Source: JAANXG01 sp034520625 (GTDB taxonomy: Bacteria > Pseudomonadota > Gammaproteobacteria > Arenicellales > JAANXG01). From it: a stretch of DNA of 64,000 nucleotides. The translations under genes and the position numbers were made by a program. Every line of letters starts with the position of its first letter. Position 1 is the stretch's first letter. The stretch lies in contig JAXHNI010000004.1 in assembly GCA_034520625.1 (NCBI GenBank), positions 310,001 through 374,000 of the forward strand, given 5' to 3'. Below the pieces are notes generated by a model. That model was not told the origin of the DNA. It made no database searches and worked only from the letters and a program-made list of their open reading frames with translations. Shown here in pieces: positions 15,716 to 23,765 of the stretch.

Positions 15716-16401
15716 CTTTGTGCCGTCGCAGCCTGGTGTGCGTGTCTGGCGCGGGCCAACTCGTTCTCGAACCAGTCAGCCGCGCGCTCGACGTGCTGGC
15801 GGGCGACCCATTCCGCTTCCGCAGCATTGCCGGCGCAGATTGCATCCAGGATTGCGGTGTGTTCATGCCATACCTGGTCCCGATTGCGGTCGTCGCTGAC
15901 AATCGCCTGCATGACGCGACGGGTGTGGTTCCAATGGGATTCCATCGTTTCGAGGATCATCCAGTTGCCTGCGGCCTCACAGATGAGCGTATGGAAGGCC
16001 ATATCGGCGGCGATCAGCTCGGGAATGTCGTGTGCCGCCGCCGCGCGTCGCCCGCGTTCGAGCACCGCATTGCCGCGGTCCCGCAGACCGGCACCGGCCC
16101 GCTTGGCGGCCAGGCCGGCGCTGACCTGATCTATACCAGCGCGAAACTCGTAAAGCTCTCGCACGAACCGCCCTTCGAGCGGCGCCACCTTGAGGCCTCG
16201 TTTGCCCGCCGGAATCAGGAACCCCTCGCTCTTGAGCCGATTGAGGGCCTGTCCCACCGGCAGGCGCGAGACGTTGAGCTGACGGGCCAGCTCTTCCTGC
16301 GTCAGCCGCTCGCCGGGATCCAGTGTTCCGCTGCAAATGGCCTCAATAACTCGTTCGTAGACCAACTCGGGGAGAGGTTTTTGGTGATCAATGGCTTTCA
16401 T
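15712..16401 (-). CDS. GntR-family regulator (FCD type) of the mutase operon
   Basis: 229-residue regulator starting MKAIDHQKPLPELVYERVIE. The winged helix-turn-helix includes ERLTQEELARQLNVSRLPVG (about residues 25-44), then an all-helical ligand-binding domain of the FCD class with the D-x-x-F-H pattern (AADMAFHTLICEAAGN) and later histidines (WHEHTAILDAI), as expected for a metal-assisted carboxylate pocket. Upstream ATG at 16419 and TTG at 16437 would place the start within or next to the palindromic operator; 16401 gives the normal family N terminus. It is first gene of the hcm operon and divergent from the PanB-like operon, so it probably controls both. Confidence 0.85.
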   Translation of the reverse strand: MKAIDHQKPLPELVYERVIEAICSGTLDPGERLTQEELARQLNVSRLPVGQALNRLKSEGFLIPAGKRGLKVAPLEGRFVRELYEFRAGIDQVSAGLAAKRAGAGLRDRGNAVLERGRRAAAAHDIPELIAADMAFHTLICEAAGNWMILETMESHWNHTRRVMQAIVSDDRNRDQVWHEHTAILDAICAGNAAEAEWVARQHVERAADWFENELARARHAHQAATAQR

Positions 16402-16420
16402 GCATCTTGTCCGTGACATT

Positions 16421-16437
16421 TTGTATACTGTATACAA
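16421..16437. promoter_or_regulatory. Palindromic GntR operator TTGTATACTGTATACAA
   Basis: A perfect 8-1-8 palindrome (TTGTATAC-T-GTATACAA) lies 20 bp before the regulator start codon. Size and AT-rich core are those of FCD-type GntR operators. The site would overlap the promoter or leader of the regulator-hcm operon, giving autoregulation. The divergent PanB-like operon starts about 365 bp away. Confidence 0.75.
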
Positions 16438-16800
16438 TAAAAACTAACAGGGTTGCGAGTCCGAGCGCAATGTCGTCGCCATCCATTTCGTATCCTTCGT
16501 GGACGTGCCCCGATCGAGAGCCGCAAGTATCCACTGTAACTCTCGCCTGTTTAGTACAAACCAGCAAATAGAAACATTCTCAGGTTTGACATTGCGAGTG
16601 CGCCGCAACCGGGCGATCGAGGCGCGCCGATCAGGCTCACATTGCATTCGGTATTGACACTCAAGGCACAGACTAATATGTTAGTTGTATTCCGTTTACA
16701 TTGCAACAAAGTGACTGACTGGGGGTGTCGTCGTCCATCGGGGTGGCGAGCGGCAAATCCTCCACGAAGATTCAAATAACGACTGCGGAGGAGCGAGGCG
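16438..16800. other. Intergenic region between divergent GntR-hcm and PanB-TRAP operons
   Basis: This 363 bp stretch is visibly more AT-rich than its surroundings and has no convincing coding frame. It contains a candidate plus-strand promoter (listed separately) and, at its right end, the GGAGGAG ribosome binding site (16787-16793) of the PanB-like gene. No second copy of the TTGTATAC palindrome was found in it. Confidence 0.6.
16654..16682 (+). promoter_or_regulatory. Candidate sigma70 promoter of the PanB-like/TRAP operon
   Basis: TTGACA at 16654-16659 and TATGTT at 16677-16682 are separated by 17 bp. An overlapping TAATAT at 16674 would give only 14 bp and is less likely. The resulting leader would be roughly 110 nt before the GTG at 16801. 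Confidence 0.45.
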
Positions 16801-17679
16801 GTGCCAGAAAGTCCAGAACGACTGGATGTTCCGTCGTTATTGCAGCGCAAGCGCAACGGCGAAAAAGTGGTCATGCTGTCGGTTCCGGACTATCCCCATG
16901 CGATCTGGGCGGAACGAGCCGGTATCGAAATGGTCGTCGTCGGCGACAGCCTGGGCATGACTGTCTACGGCTATGCCAACACCCTCCCCGTGACCATCGA
17001 AGAGATGGTCAGCCACACCGGCGCCGTTCGGCGCGGGGCCCCGAATACATTCTGCCTTGCTGCGATGCCCTACGGGAGTTTCGCGACCCCGGAAATCGGC
17101 ATTCGAAACGCGCTGCGCCTGATGCAGGAGGGCGGCGCCGATGCGGTAAAAATGCAGGGCGGCCGCAGCATGCAGCACGTCATCAGTGCGATTGCCGGGG
17201 CCGGTGTGCCGGTGATGAGCCACGTCGGCCTGACCCCCCACTTTCTGCATCGGCTGGGCGGATTCAAGGCGCAGGCCCGCACTGCCGAGTCGGCGATTGC
17301 GGTTCTGGAAGATGCCGAGGCGATCGAGGCGGCGGGCGCGATCGGCATCGAGGTCGAAGCCGTGCCCGCGGAAGTCGCGCGCGCCATCGAGGACACCGTC
17401 GATATTTTCACTTTCGGCATCGGGGCCGGACATCCTTCCTGCGGCCAGGCGCTCCTCGCTGCCGACCTGCTGGGCGAATTCGACCGCTTCCAGCCCAAGT
17501 TTTCGAAACGCTACGCGAATTTTGCTGATCTGGCGGTGGAGGCGATTGCGGATTATGCACGGGAGGTCCTTGCAGGCAGCTTTCCCGACGACGAGCACAG
17601 TTATCACATGAGAAAAGGGGAGGTCGAAAAGTTACAGAGCCTCCTGGCCGGACGCTCAGGCGCGCCTGCCTCGGAATAA
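16801..17679 (+). CDS. PanB-like enzyme lacking two canonical metal ligands
   Basis: 292-residue protein clearly homologous to ketopantoate hydroxymethyltransferase: VVVGDSLGMTVYGYANTLPV, SHTGAVRRGAPN, SHVGLTPHFLHRLGGFKAQ and EAVPAEVA align with E. coli PanB. Asp49 (E. coli D45), Lys117 (K112) and the later catalytic Glu are kept. However, the Mg ligands D84 and E114 are replaced by Ala88 (FCLAAMPY instead of LLLADLPF) and Gln119 (VKMQGG instead of VKIEGG). It also has a longer C terminus. It heads an operon with a TRAP transporter and CoA enzymes, not pantothenate genes, so a changed reaction, perhaps another aldol-type cleavage, is likely. The GTG start has a strong GGAGGAG site. Confidence 0.85.
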   Translation: MPESPERLDVPSLLQRKRNGEKVVMLSVPDYPHAIWAERAGIEMVVVGDSLGMTVYGYANTLPVTIEEMVSHTGAVRRGAPNTFCLAAMPYGSFATPEIGIRNALRLMQEGGADAVKMQGGRSMQHVISAIAGAGVPVMSHVGLTPHFLHRLGGFKAQARTAESAIAVLEDAEAIEAAGAIGIEVEAVPAEVARAIEDTVDIFTFGIGAGHPSCGQALLAADLLGEFDRFQPKFSKRYANFADLAVEAIADYAREVLAGSFPDDEHSYHMRKGEVEKLQSLLAGRSGAPASE

Positions 17680-17894
17680 GAAAGTGGGCCGCCGGTCGAA
17701 AGGTCCATTCATCGTTTCCGCTGAACCCGTTTCTGCGAATCCGGGCATCCCGCCGGGATGCTCAACGCCAGCAATAGCAAACCCGAAGGAGGATATGATG
17801 CTGATATGCCCAAGTACTGTCTGCCACGTCGTCCCACCGGCGCTTATCCGCCACGCGGCGATGCTGCCAACCCATTGAACGCCGCAAAGTCTTT

Positions 17895-17927
17895 TGACCA
17901 ACCGATGACCAACCGATGACCAACCGA
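17895..17927 (+). repeat. Three tandem copies of TGACCAACCGA
   Basis: Three exact head-to-tail 11-bp units end 11 bp before the ATG of the TRAP binding-protein gene, directly over its ribosome binding region (ACAGGTG). The period of about one helical turn could be a regulatory array or a slippage product. The rest of the 259 bp gap (17680-17938) shows no gene. Confidence 0.8.
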
Positions 17928-17938
17928 CAGGTGAAACT

Positions 17939-19048
17939 ATGAAAACCTCGACAAAGATCTTGAACCCCGACCGCCGCCGAGCCCTGAAAGCAGGCGCGAC
18001 CACTGCCACCGCGGCTGCCGTAATGGCCGGTGCGCCTGCCGTTCACGCCCAAACCCGGGTCCGCTGGAATATGCCGACGAGCTGGCCGCCAAGCCTGCTC
18101 CTTCAAAGTGCCGCGGAAATCGTCGCGGAGCGCGTTTCACAGCTGACCGATGGAAACTTCGAGATACGCGTATATACTGCCGGCGAGTTGGTTCCGCCTC
18201 TGGAGGTCTTCAACGCCGTGCAGGCCGGTACCGTTGAATGCTCACACAGCTGGGGCGGCTACTATATCGGCTCCCAGAACGCGATCGCCATCGACGGGGG
18301 GCTGCCTTTCGGCCTTAATTCGGCGCAGCACACCACATGGTGGGCAAAGGCCGGCGGCCGTGAGGCGATGGCGCCGGTGTACGAAGATTTCAATATGATC
18401 GCGCTTCTTTGCGGGGATACTGATGCCCAGATGGGTGGCTGGTTCAACAAGAAGATCGAAAGTGTCGACGATCTCAGCGGCCTGCGTCTGCGCATTGCGG
18501 GCCTGGCTGGCCGTCTGTTCACCGAACTTGGCGCCTCCACTCAGATCATCCCGGGCGGTGAGATTCTTACCGCAATGGAACGCGGCGTGATCGATGGGCT
18601 TCAGTTCAATAATCCCTACGATGATCTGGCGCTGGGTCTGCATAACGTCGCGAAATACTACTACTATCCCTGTTTCCAGCATCCGGCGGCGCCTTTGTCG
18701 TTGTATGTCAATCGTCAAGCCTACGACGATTTGCCGGAAGAGTTCCGACAGGCGCTGGAAATTGGAGCGGCCGCGGCGCATGCCGAGCACATTGCGCACT
18801 CCCAGCACCAGGATGCAATGGCGTACGCCAAGCTGATGAAAGAGGAGTCGAAGAGCTTCGAAGTGCTGGGGTTTCCCGACGACGTCATGGAAAAGGCCTC
18901 CGTGATCAACGACGAAATCACGACGCAGTTCGCCGATGAGGACCCGCATTTCGCACGCGTATATCCCGGCTGGAAGAAATTCGTGGATGAGATCCGCGCC
19001 TTCAATGGAATCGGCCGTTTTCCGTTCGACCGTTTCATCTACAGCTGA
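17939..19048 (+). CDS. TRAP transporter substrate-binding protein (DctP/TakP-like)
   Basis: 369-residue periplasmic receptor. The N terminus has a twin-arginine-like signal (PDRRRALKAG, then a hydrophobic stretch ending AVHAQ near residue 38), suggesting folded export. The mature protein begins VRWNMPTSWP and includes VYTAGELVPPLEVFNAVQAG and a conserved arginine segment LSGLRLRIAGLAG that normally clamps the ligand carboxylate. The WGGYYIGSQ and FNNPYDDLALGLH regions recall the TakP-type subgroup that binds 2-oxo acids. It is the first transporter gene after the PanB-like enzyme and is followed by the DctQ and DctM subunits. Ligand inferred: a monocarboxylate or 2-oxo/2-hydroxy acid. Confidence 0.9.
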   Translation: MKTSTKILNPDRRRALKAGATTATAAAVMAGAPAVHAQTRVRWNMPTSWPPSLLLQSAAEIVAERVSQLTDGNFEIRVYTAGELVPPLEVFNAVQAGTVECSHSWGGYYIGSQNAIAIDGGLPFGLNSAQHTTWWAKAGGREAMAPVYEDFNMIALLCGDTDAQMGGWFNKKIESVDDLSGLRLRIAGLAGRLFTELGASTQIIPGGEILTAMERGVIDGLQFNNPYDDLALGLHNVAKYYYYPCFQHPAAPLSLYVNRQAYDDLPEEFRQALEIGAAAAHAEHIAHSQHQDAMAYAKLMKEESKSFEVLGFPDDVMEKASVINDEITTQFADEDPHFARVYPGWKKFVDEIRAFNGIGRFPFDRFIYS

Positions 19049-19147
19049 ACCCGTGCGCGCGTTCCGGCTCTTGCGACAAGCGGGAACCGGAACGCGCGCC
19101 GATGGCCGAGGGATTTAATACTGGCACTATTCCGGTGAACAACTGAC

Positions 19148-19684
19148 ATGCAAATGCTTATCCGCATCGCGGATGCGATCGACGCGATCAACACCCGGAT
19201 TGGCAGGATCATTTCCTGGTTGACCCTGGTGATGATCATCGTGGGTTTTTTCAACGTTGTCCTGCGTTATTCCGGCCGTTGGCTGGAGGTAAACCTGACC
19301 TCGAACATGGCGCTCGAGGCGCAGTGGTACATGTTCGGTCTGGTTTTCCTGCTCTTGGGCGCTTACACTTTGCAGCAGGATCGGCATGTACGGGTGGATG
19401 TCCTCTACAGCCGACTCGGTCCCCGTGGACAGGCATGGATAAACCTGGTCGGGGCCGTTGTTTTCCTGGTGCCCTTCTGTCTTCTCATTATCTGGGTCAG
19501 CTGGCCTTTCATCACGGCTACCGTCGCGGTATGGGAGAGCTCGCCGGATCCCGGGGGGCTGCCGCGCTGGCCCATTAAATTCGCGATTCCAGTAGGCTGC
19601 GTGCTCGTTGCGGCGCAAGGCGTGGCCATGGCAATCCGCAGCGCCGCAGTATTGTCTGGACACGCCGACATGGAGAATGCCTGA
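19148..19684 (+). CDS. TRAP transporter small permease subunit (DctQ)
   Basis: 178-residue membrane protein with four predicted transmembrane helices (about residues 17-37, 52-72, 93-113, 138-160). The helix-2 sequence EAQWYMFGLVFLLLGAYTLQQDRHVRVDVLY is typical of the family. DctQ stabilises the large permease and helps dock the binding protein in the inner membrane. Its TGA is 1 nt before the ATG of the DctM gene. A 99 nt gap separates it from the binding-protein gene. Confidence 0.92.
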   Translation: MQMLIRIADAIDAINTRIGRIISWLTLVMIIVGFFNVVLRYSGRWLEVNLTSNMALEAQWYMFGLVFLLLGAYTLQQDRHVRVDVLYSRLGPRGQAWINLVGAVVFLVPFCLLIIWVSWPFITATVAVWESSPDPGGLPRWPIKFAIPVGCVLVAAQGVAMAIRSAAVLSGHADMENA

Positions 19685-19685
19685 T

Positions 19686-21014
19686 ATGGACGGTATTCTC
19701 GGACTGGTGATGTTCGTGGCAGTGCTGGCGTTCATTTTTATCGGTTTCCCGGTCGCGTTCACTCTCGGCGGTGTGTCATTGCTTTTCATCGGCATCGGGT
19801 TGCTGTCGGGCGAGTTCGATTTCATATTCATGCAGGCCCTGCCCCAGCGGATATTCGGCTTGATGCAGAATTTCACGATTCTGGCGGTGCCGTTCTTCAT
19901 ATTCATGGGGATGGTGCTGGAACGGGCAAAACTTGCTGAGGATCTGCTTTCCACTGCGGGCTTGCTGTTCGGTCGGATCCGCGGTGGTGTGGCGATCGGC
20001 GTGGTCGTGATTGGCACCTTGCTGGCGGCTTCCACCGGGGTAATCGGGGCCACGGTGGTAGCCATGGGGTTGATCTCCCTGCCTGTCATGATGCGATACA
20101 ATTACCGAAACACGCTCGCCACTGGCGTGATCGCGTCGGCCGGCTCCCTGGGGCAGATTGTACCGCCCTCGATCGTACTCATTCTCATGGGCGACCAGCT
20201 GGGGGTGTCTGTCGGCGACCTGTTTCTGGGGGCACTCATTCCGGCGCTGCTTCTGGCAACGCTTTATGTTGTCTACATAGCCGGCGCTGCGTGGTGGCGG
20301 CCCGATCTCGCGCCGGCCCTGCCGCAGGCGGAACTGGAAGCCATAGTCGGCGGCGCCCTCGCTCGCCAGGTCATGCGGGTTCTGGTTCCGCCACTGTTCC
20401 TGATCATAGCCGTCCTGGGCAGCATATTCATGGGTCTGGCCACACCGACCGAGGCCGGAGCCGTCGGCGCGGTCGGTGCAATGCTGCTGGCCGCATTGAA
20501 CCGTCGTCTCACCTTTCAGATGTTGAAAGATGCCGTCGGGGCGACGGGTTTGTTGACCTCAATGGTCATGTTCATTCTCGTGGGTGCGACGACCTTCGCC
20601 CTGGTATTCCGCGGGCTCGATGGCGACTGGTTGATGCGCGACATACTGACCAACCTGCCCGGAGAGACACTGGGTTTCCTGGTTCTCACCATGGTGGTAA
20701 TTTTTGTCCTGGGCTTCTTTATCGATTTCTTCGAGATCGTCTTCATCGTCGTACCGATCTTTCTGCCTGCGGCGATCGCTCTCGACGTGGATCTGGTCTG
20801 GTATGGCATACTGATCGCCCTGGTGATTCAAACCTCTTTTTTGACGCCGCCATTCGGCTTCGCATTGTTTTATCTCCGGGGCGTGACGCCGCCGCAAGTG
20901 ACGACAATGCAGATGTACCGCGGTGTCATACCATTTGTCATCATTCAGGTAATAGCCGTGTTTCTCGTGGCGGTATACCCGTCGCTCGCCCTATGGCTGC
21001 CTTCGTTGGGATAA
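19686..21014 (+). CDS. TRAP transporter large permease subunit (DctM)
   Basis: 442-residue inner-membrane sodium-coupled permease with about twelve transmembrane segments. DctM landmarks include FIFIGFPVAFTLGG near the N terminus, LAASTGVIGATVVAMGLISL, GSLGQIVPPSIVLILMGDQ, GLATPTEAGAVGAVGAMLL and LTPPFGFALFYLRGVTP. The ATG at 19686 is chosen because it directly follows the DctQ stop; the open frame extends back to 19608 inside dctQ but without support. It completes a three-part TRAP system (17.9-21.0 kb). Confidence 0.92.
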   Translation: MDGILGLVMFVAVLAFIFIGFPVAFTLGGVSLLFIGIGLLSGEFDFIFMQALPQRIFGLMQNFTILAVPFFIFMGMVLERAKLAEDLLSTAGLLFGRIRGGVAIGVVVIGTLLAASTGVIGATVVAMGLISLPVMMRYNYRNTLATGVIASAGSLGQIVPPSIVLILMGDQLGVSVGDLFLGALIPALLLATLYVVYIAGAAWWRPDLAPALPQAELEAIVGGALARQVMRVLVPPLFLIIAVLGSIFMGLATPTEAGAVGAVGAMLLAALNRRLTFQMLKDAVGATGLLTSMVMFILVGATTFALVFRGLDGDWLMRDILTNLPGETLGFLVLTMVVIFVLGFFIDFFEIVFIVVPIFLPAAIALDVDLVWYGILIALVIQTSFLTPPFGFALFYLRGVTPPQVTTMQMYRGVIPFVIIQVIAVFLVAVYPSLALWLPSLG

Positions 21015-21146
21015 GTATCCTGTGTGCCGGGGGTCCGTCCGGTTCTGCATCACGCCGGGCAGGAACTGCTCCGGTGGATGCAGCAGCCGACACGGCAACG
21101 AAGGTCGGGTTGTATTTGAAAGCCGTGACTTACCGGGAGGTGTGAG

Positions 21147-22769
21147 ATGCCCTATATCGATTCGAGAATGCCTGCACCGGATGCCTGCGTCCTGCCCCGC
21201 ATCCTGGCGCGGTTCTGTGAGGAAACACCCGATCGCACGTTCGCGGTGTTCGCCGATGGCACTGAATGGAGTTACGCGCGCACGCGGAAGGAATCACTGA
21301 CTCTGGCTGCCGGGCTGGCCGCGCAGTCGGTAAAGCAAGGCGATAAGGTGCTCATCTGGCTGCCCAATGGTCAGGACGCTATCCGGGCCTGGTTCGGGAC
21401 CAATCACCTCGGTGCGGTGTCGGTTGCCATCAACACCGCGTATCGCGGCCAGCTGCTCGAGCACGTGGTCCGGAATTCGGATGCTGAGGTCGCAATCTGC
21501 CACGGAGACCTGGTGGAGCGACTGCTGTCCATATCCCATACGGGTCGGCTCAGGGTAGTCGCCACGGCGCCTGAGCAGGTAACGGCCCATGGACGGGCCT
21601 TTGCCGAGCGGGGGATCGAACTGATCGGCTTCGACGCGTTGGTCGGCGATCCCGACACCGTCACCGTTCCCGAGTTGATGCCCTGGGACGAGCAGTCGAT
21701 CTGCTACACCTCGGGCACCACCGGGCCTTCCAAGGGTGTACTGTCGAGCTACCTTCATCTGAATACCATGGGCCGCAATTGCACGGACGAGGTCACGCCC
21801 GAGGACCGCTTTCTCATCAATCTGCCGCTGTTTCACGTGGGTGGAACGCTGTACACCATGGGTGCGCTGTCCCGAGGCGCCTCGATCGCGGTCATGGACA
21901 AATTCGAGACCGACACGTTCTTTCGTGTATGTGCCGACCTCGGCGCCACCCAATGCCTGCTGCTGGGGGCGATGGCCGGATTTCTCCTGCGTTCCGGACC
22001 GCTCGAGGCGGAGGACAGGCACAGGATGCGCTATGTGTACGTTATCCCGATGTCGGAGGATCCCAAGGCGCTGCGCGAGCGGTTCGGCTTCGACACTGCG
22101 ACACTTTTCAACATGTCCGAGATTTCCGCCCCGATCGCATCTGAGACCAATCCCGCTGCGGTAGGATCATGCGGGAGGCTGCGTGAGGGTTATGATGCCC
22201 GCCTGGTTGATGAAAACGATTGCGAGGTGCCGTTGGGGAGCCCAGGCGAGCTGGTATTGCGGGCGGAGATCCCCTGGACCATGTCGCACGGCTACTACAA
22301 GATGCCCGAAGCCACCGCCAAAGCCTGGCGAAACGGTTGGTTCCATACCGGCGACATGTTCCGCAAAGATGCTGAAGGAAACTACTGGTTCGTGGACCGT
22401 GCGAAGGATGCCATTCGACGGCGTGGTGAAAACATATCTTCGTTCGAAGTCGAGGCCGAGATCATTGCTCATCCCGCGGTGCTGGAATGCGCCGTAGTGG
22501 GTGTGCCGGCTGACGGCGGCGAAGAGGACGTTCTGGCTGTCGTTGTGCCCAAGCCGGGTGAGACGCTGGACCCGGCCGACCTGCTGCGCTTTCTTTCAGA
22601 CCGGCTCGCGTATTTCATGATCCCCCGTTATGTCCGCCAGGTCGACGCACTGCCGAAGACGCCCACGTCCAAGATCGAGAAGCATGTTCTGCGCAGCGCC
22701 AGCGTAACCGACGATACCTGGGATGCGCGCGAAGCGGGGATAAGCTTCAAACGCGAAGTGCTTTCATGA
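21147..22769 (+). CDS. AMP-dependent acyl-CoA ligase (CaiC-like)
   Basis: 540-residue ANL-family CoA ligase. ATP-loop ICYTSGTTGPSKGVLSSY (about residue 186), FHVGGTLYTMGAL, FNMSEISAPIA in place of the usual YG-x-TE A5 motif, GWFHTGDMFRKDAEG, RAKDAIRRRGENISSFEVE and the catalytic lysine in PKTPTSKIEKHVLR are visible. Similar enzymes activate crotonobetaine-type or small carboxylates. The last 4 nt overlap the start of the MaoC gene, showing that ligated product passes to a hydratase. Substrate is probably the acid imported by the adjacent TRAP system or its PanB-like cleavage product (inference). Confidence 0.9.
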   Translation: MPYIDSRMPAPDACVLPRILARFCEETPDRTFAVFADGTEWSYARTRKESLTLAAGLAAQSVKQGDKVLIWLPNGQDAIRAWFGTNHLGAVSVAINTAYRGQLLEHVVRNSDAEVAICHGDLVERLLSISHTGRLRVVATAPEQVTAHGRAFAERGIELIGFDALVGDPDTVTVPELMPWDEQSICYTSGTTGPSKGVLSSYLHLNTMGRNCTDEVTPEDRFLINLPLFHVGGTLYTMGALSRGASIAVMDKFETDTFFRVCADLGATQCLLLGAMAGFLLRSGPLEAEDRHRMRYVYVIPMSEDPKALRERFGFDTATLFNMSEISAPIASETNPAAVGSCGRLREGYDARLVDENDCEVPLGSPGELVLRAEIPWTMSHGYYKMPEATAKAWRNGWFHTGDMFRKDAEGNYWFVDRAKDAIRRRGENISSFEVEAEIIAHPAVLECAVVGVPADGGEEDVLAVVVPKPGETLDPADLLRFLSDRLAYFMIPRYVRQVDALPKTPTSKIEKHVLRSASVTDDTWDAREAGISFKREVLS

Positions 22770-23644
22770 GCGAGCCGGAGCGGGCTGTTCCCATTCGGGC
22801 AGCGGGCCTGAACGCGACCATCAGTCCTCGTGAGGAGCTGATCGACAAGAGGCGGTCCATGGCCTTCGCCGCCGGAATCGGGGCGCTGGGGCCGCTTTAT
22901 CTCGACGATACCAGACCGGGCGGCGTGGTGGCGCCTGCCGCCATCGTCGCCGCGCTCGAATGGCCGCTTTTCACCACCAGTGACTATCTGTCCGCCATCG
23001 GTCGGGATGAAGACACTATCTTCAAGCAACTCGTTCACGGCTTTCAGGTTTCCGAGTTCCATCGGCCCATCCGCCCGGGCGATCGCGTGTGCACCGAGGG
23101 TCGCATCGTGGAAATGCGACAAACGCCGGCGGGTACACTGGTGATAGTGCGTCTGACCACCTCATCCGACGGCGCGGCGCTGGCGACTTCCTGGTTCGGC
23201 GCGCTGTATCGGCAAACGCTGCTGGATGGATCCCCCGGCGCCGTCGAGTCGGTCCCGGAGCTGCGCACCGAGCCCGGGGTAAAGCAGGGGGTATCGGAGC
23301 CCCTGCGGGTCCCCGCGGGTCAGGCGCACGTCTACACCGAATGCGCCGACATCTGGAATCCGATTCACACTGAACGTGAATTTGCCCGTGCCGCCGGACT
23401 GCCGGATATCGTGCTGCATGGCACCTGCACCTGGGCGATGGCCCTGCAGGCGCTGGCTGAAGGTCATAGACCCGGGATGGAGCGGCCTTTTACGCGGGCG
23501 GGTACCCGGTTTTCCGGCTATATCGTTCCCGGCCAGACCGCATCGCTTGAACATGGGCCGGTGGAAGGCGGGCGTATTGCTTTCGTGGTGCGCAGTGAAG
23601 ACGGGGTGCCCGCGCTGACCCATGCTTTCGTCGAACTGGCATGA
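22766..23644 (+). CDS. Double-hotdog MaoC-type hydratase
   Basis: 292-residue protein with two hotdog folds: an N-terminal MaoC_N-like half (about 1-150) without catalytic residues and a C-terminal hydratase half holding the R-hydratase motif DIWNPIHTEREFARAAGLPD, followed by IVLHGTCTWAMA. It should hydrate or dehydrate a short or branched enoyl-CoA. The ATG overlaps the end of the CoA ligase gene. Last gene of the PanB-TRAP operon; 120 bp separate it from the convergent GntR gene. No obvious hairpin terminator was seen. Confidence 0.85.
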   Translation: MSEPERAVPIRAAGLNATISPREELIDKRRSMAFAAGIGALGPLYLDDTRPGGVVAPAAIVAALEWPLFTTSDYLSAIGRDEDTIFKQLVHGFQVSEFHRPIRPGDRVCTEGRIVEMRQTPAGTLVIVRLTTSSDGAALATSWFGALYRQTLLDGSPGAVESVPELRTEPGVKQGVSEPLRVPAGQAHVYTECADIWNPIHTEREFARAAGLPDIVLHGTCTWAMALQALAEGHRPGMERPFTRAGTRFSGYIVPGQTASLEHGPVEGGRIAFVVRSEDGVPALTHAFVELA

Positions 23645-23765
23645 TGTCCACGCTCCCGGGCGCTGGTCGAGCAGGGCGCTTGAAGTGAGGCTGCGCTAAA
23701 AGTTCAAGTACGCGAGCCGCCGGGCCTGTCGAACCGTTGCAGCGACCTTGACGTAATCTTACTTG

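Noticed and set aside
16654..16679. Promoter TTGACA/TAATAT before the PanB-like gene
   Set aside because: The spacer is only 14 bp; the overlapping TATGTT at 17 bp is a better -10.
16801..17679. Ordinary panB for pantothenate synthesis
   Set aside because: Two Mg ligands are missing and the context is catabolic; no panC, panD or panE lies nearby.
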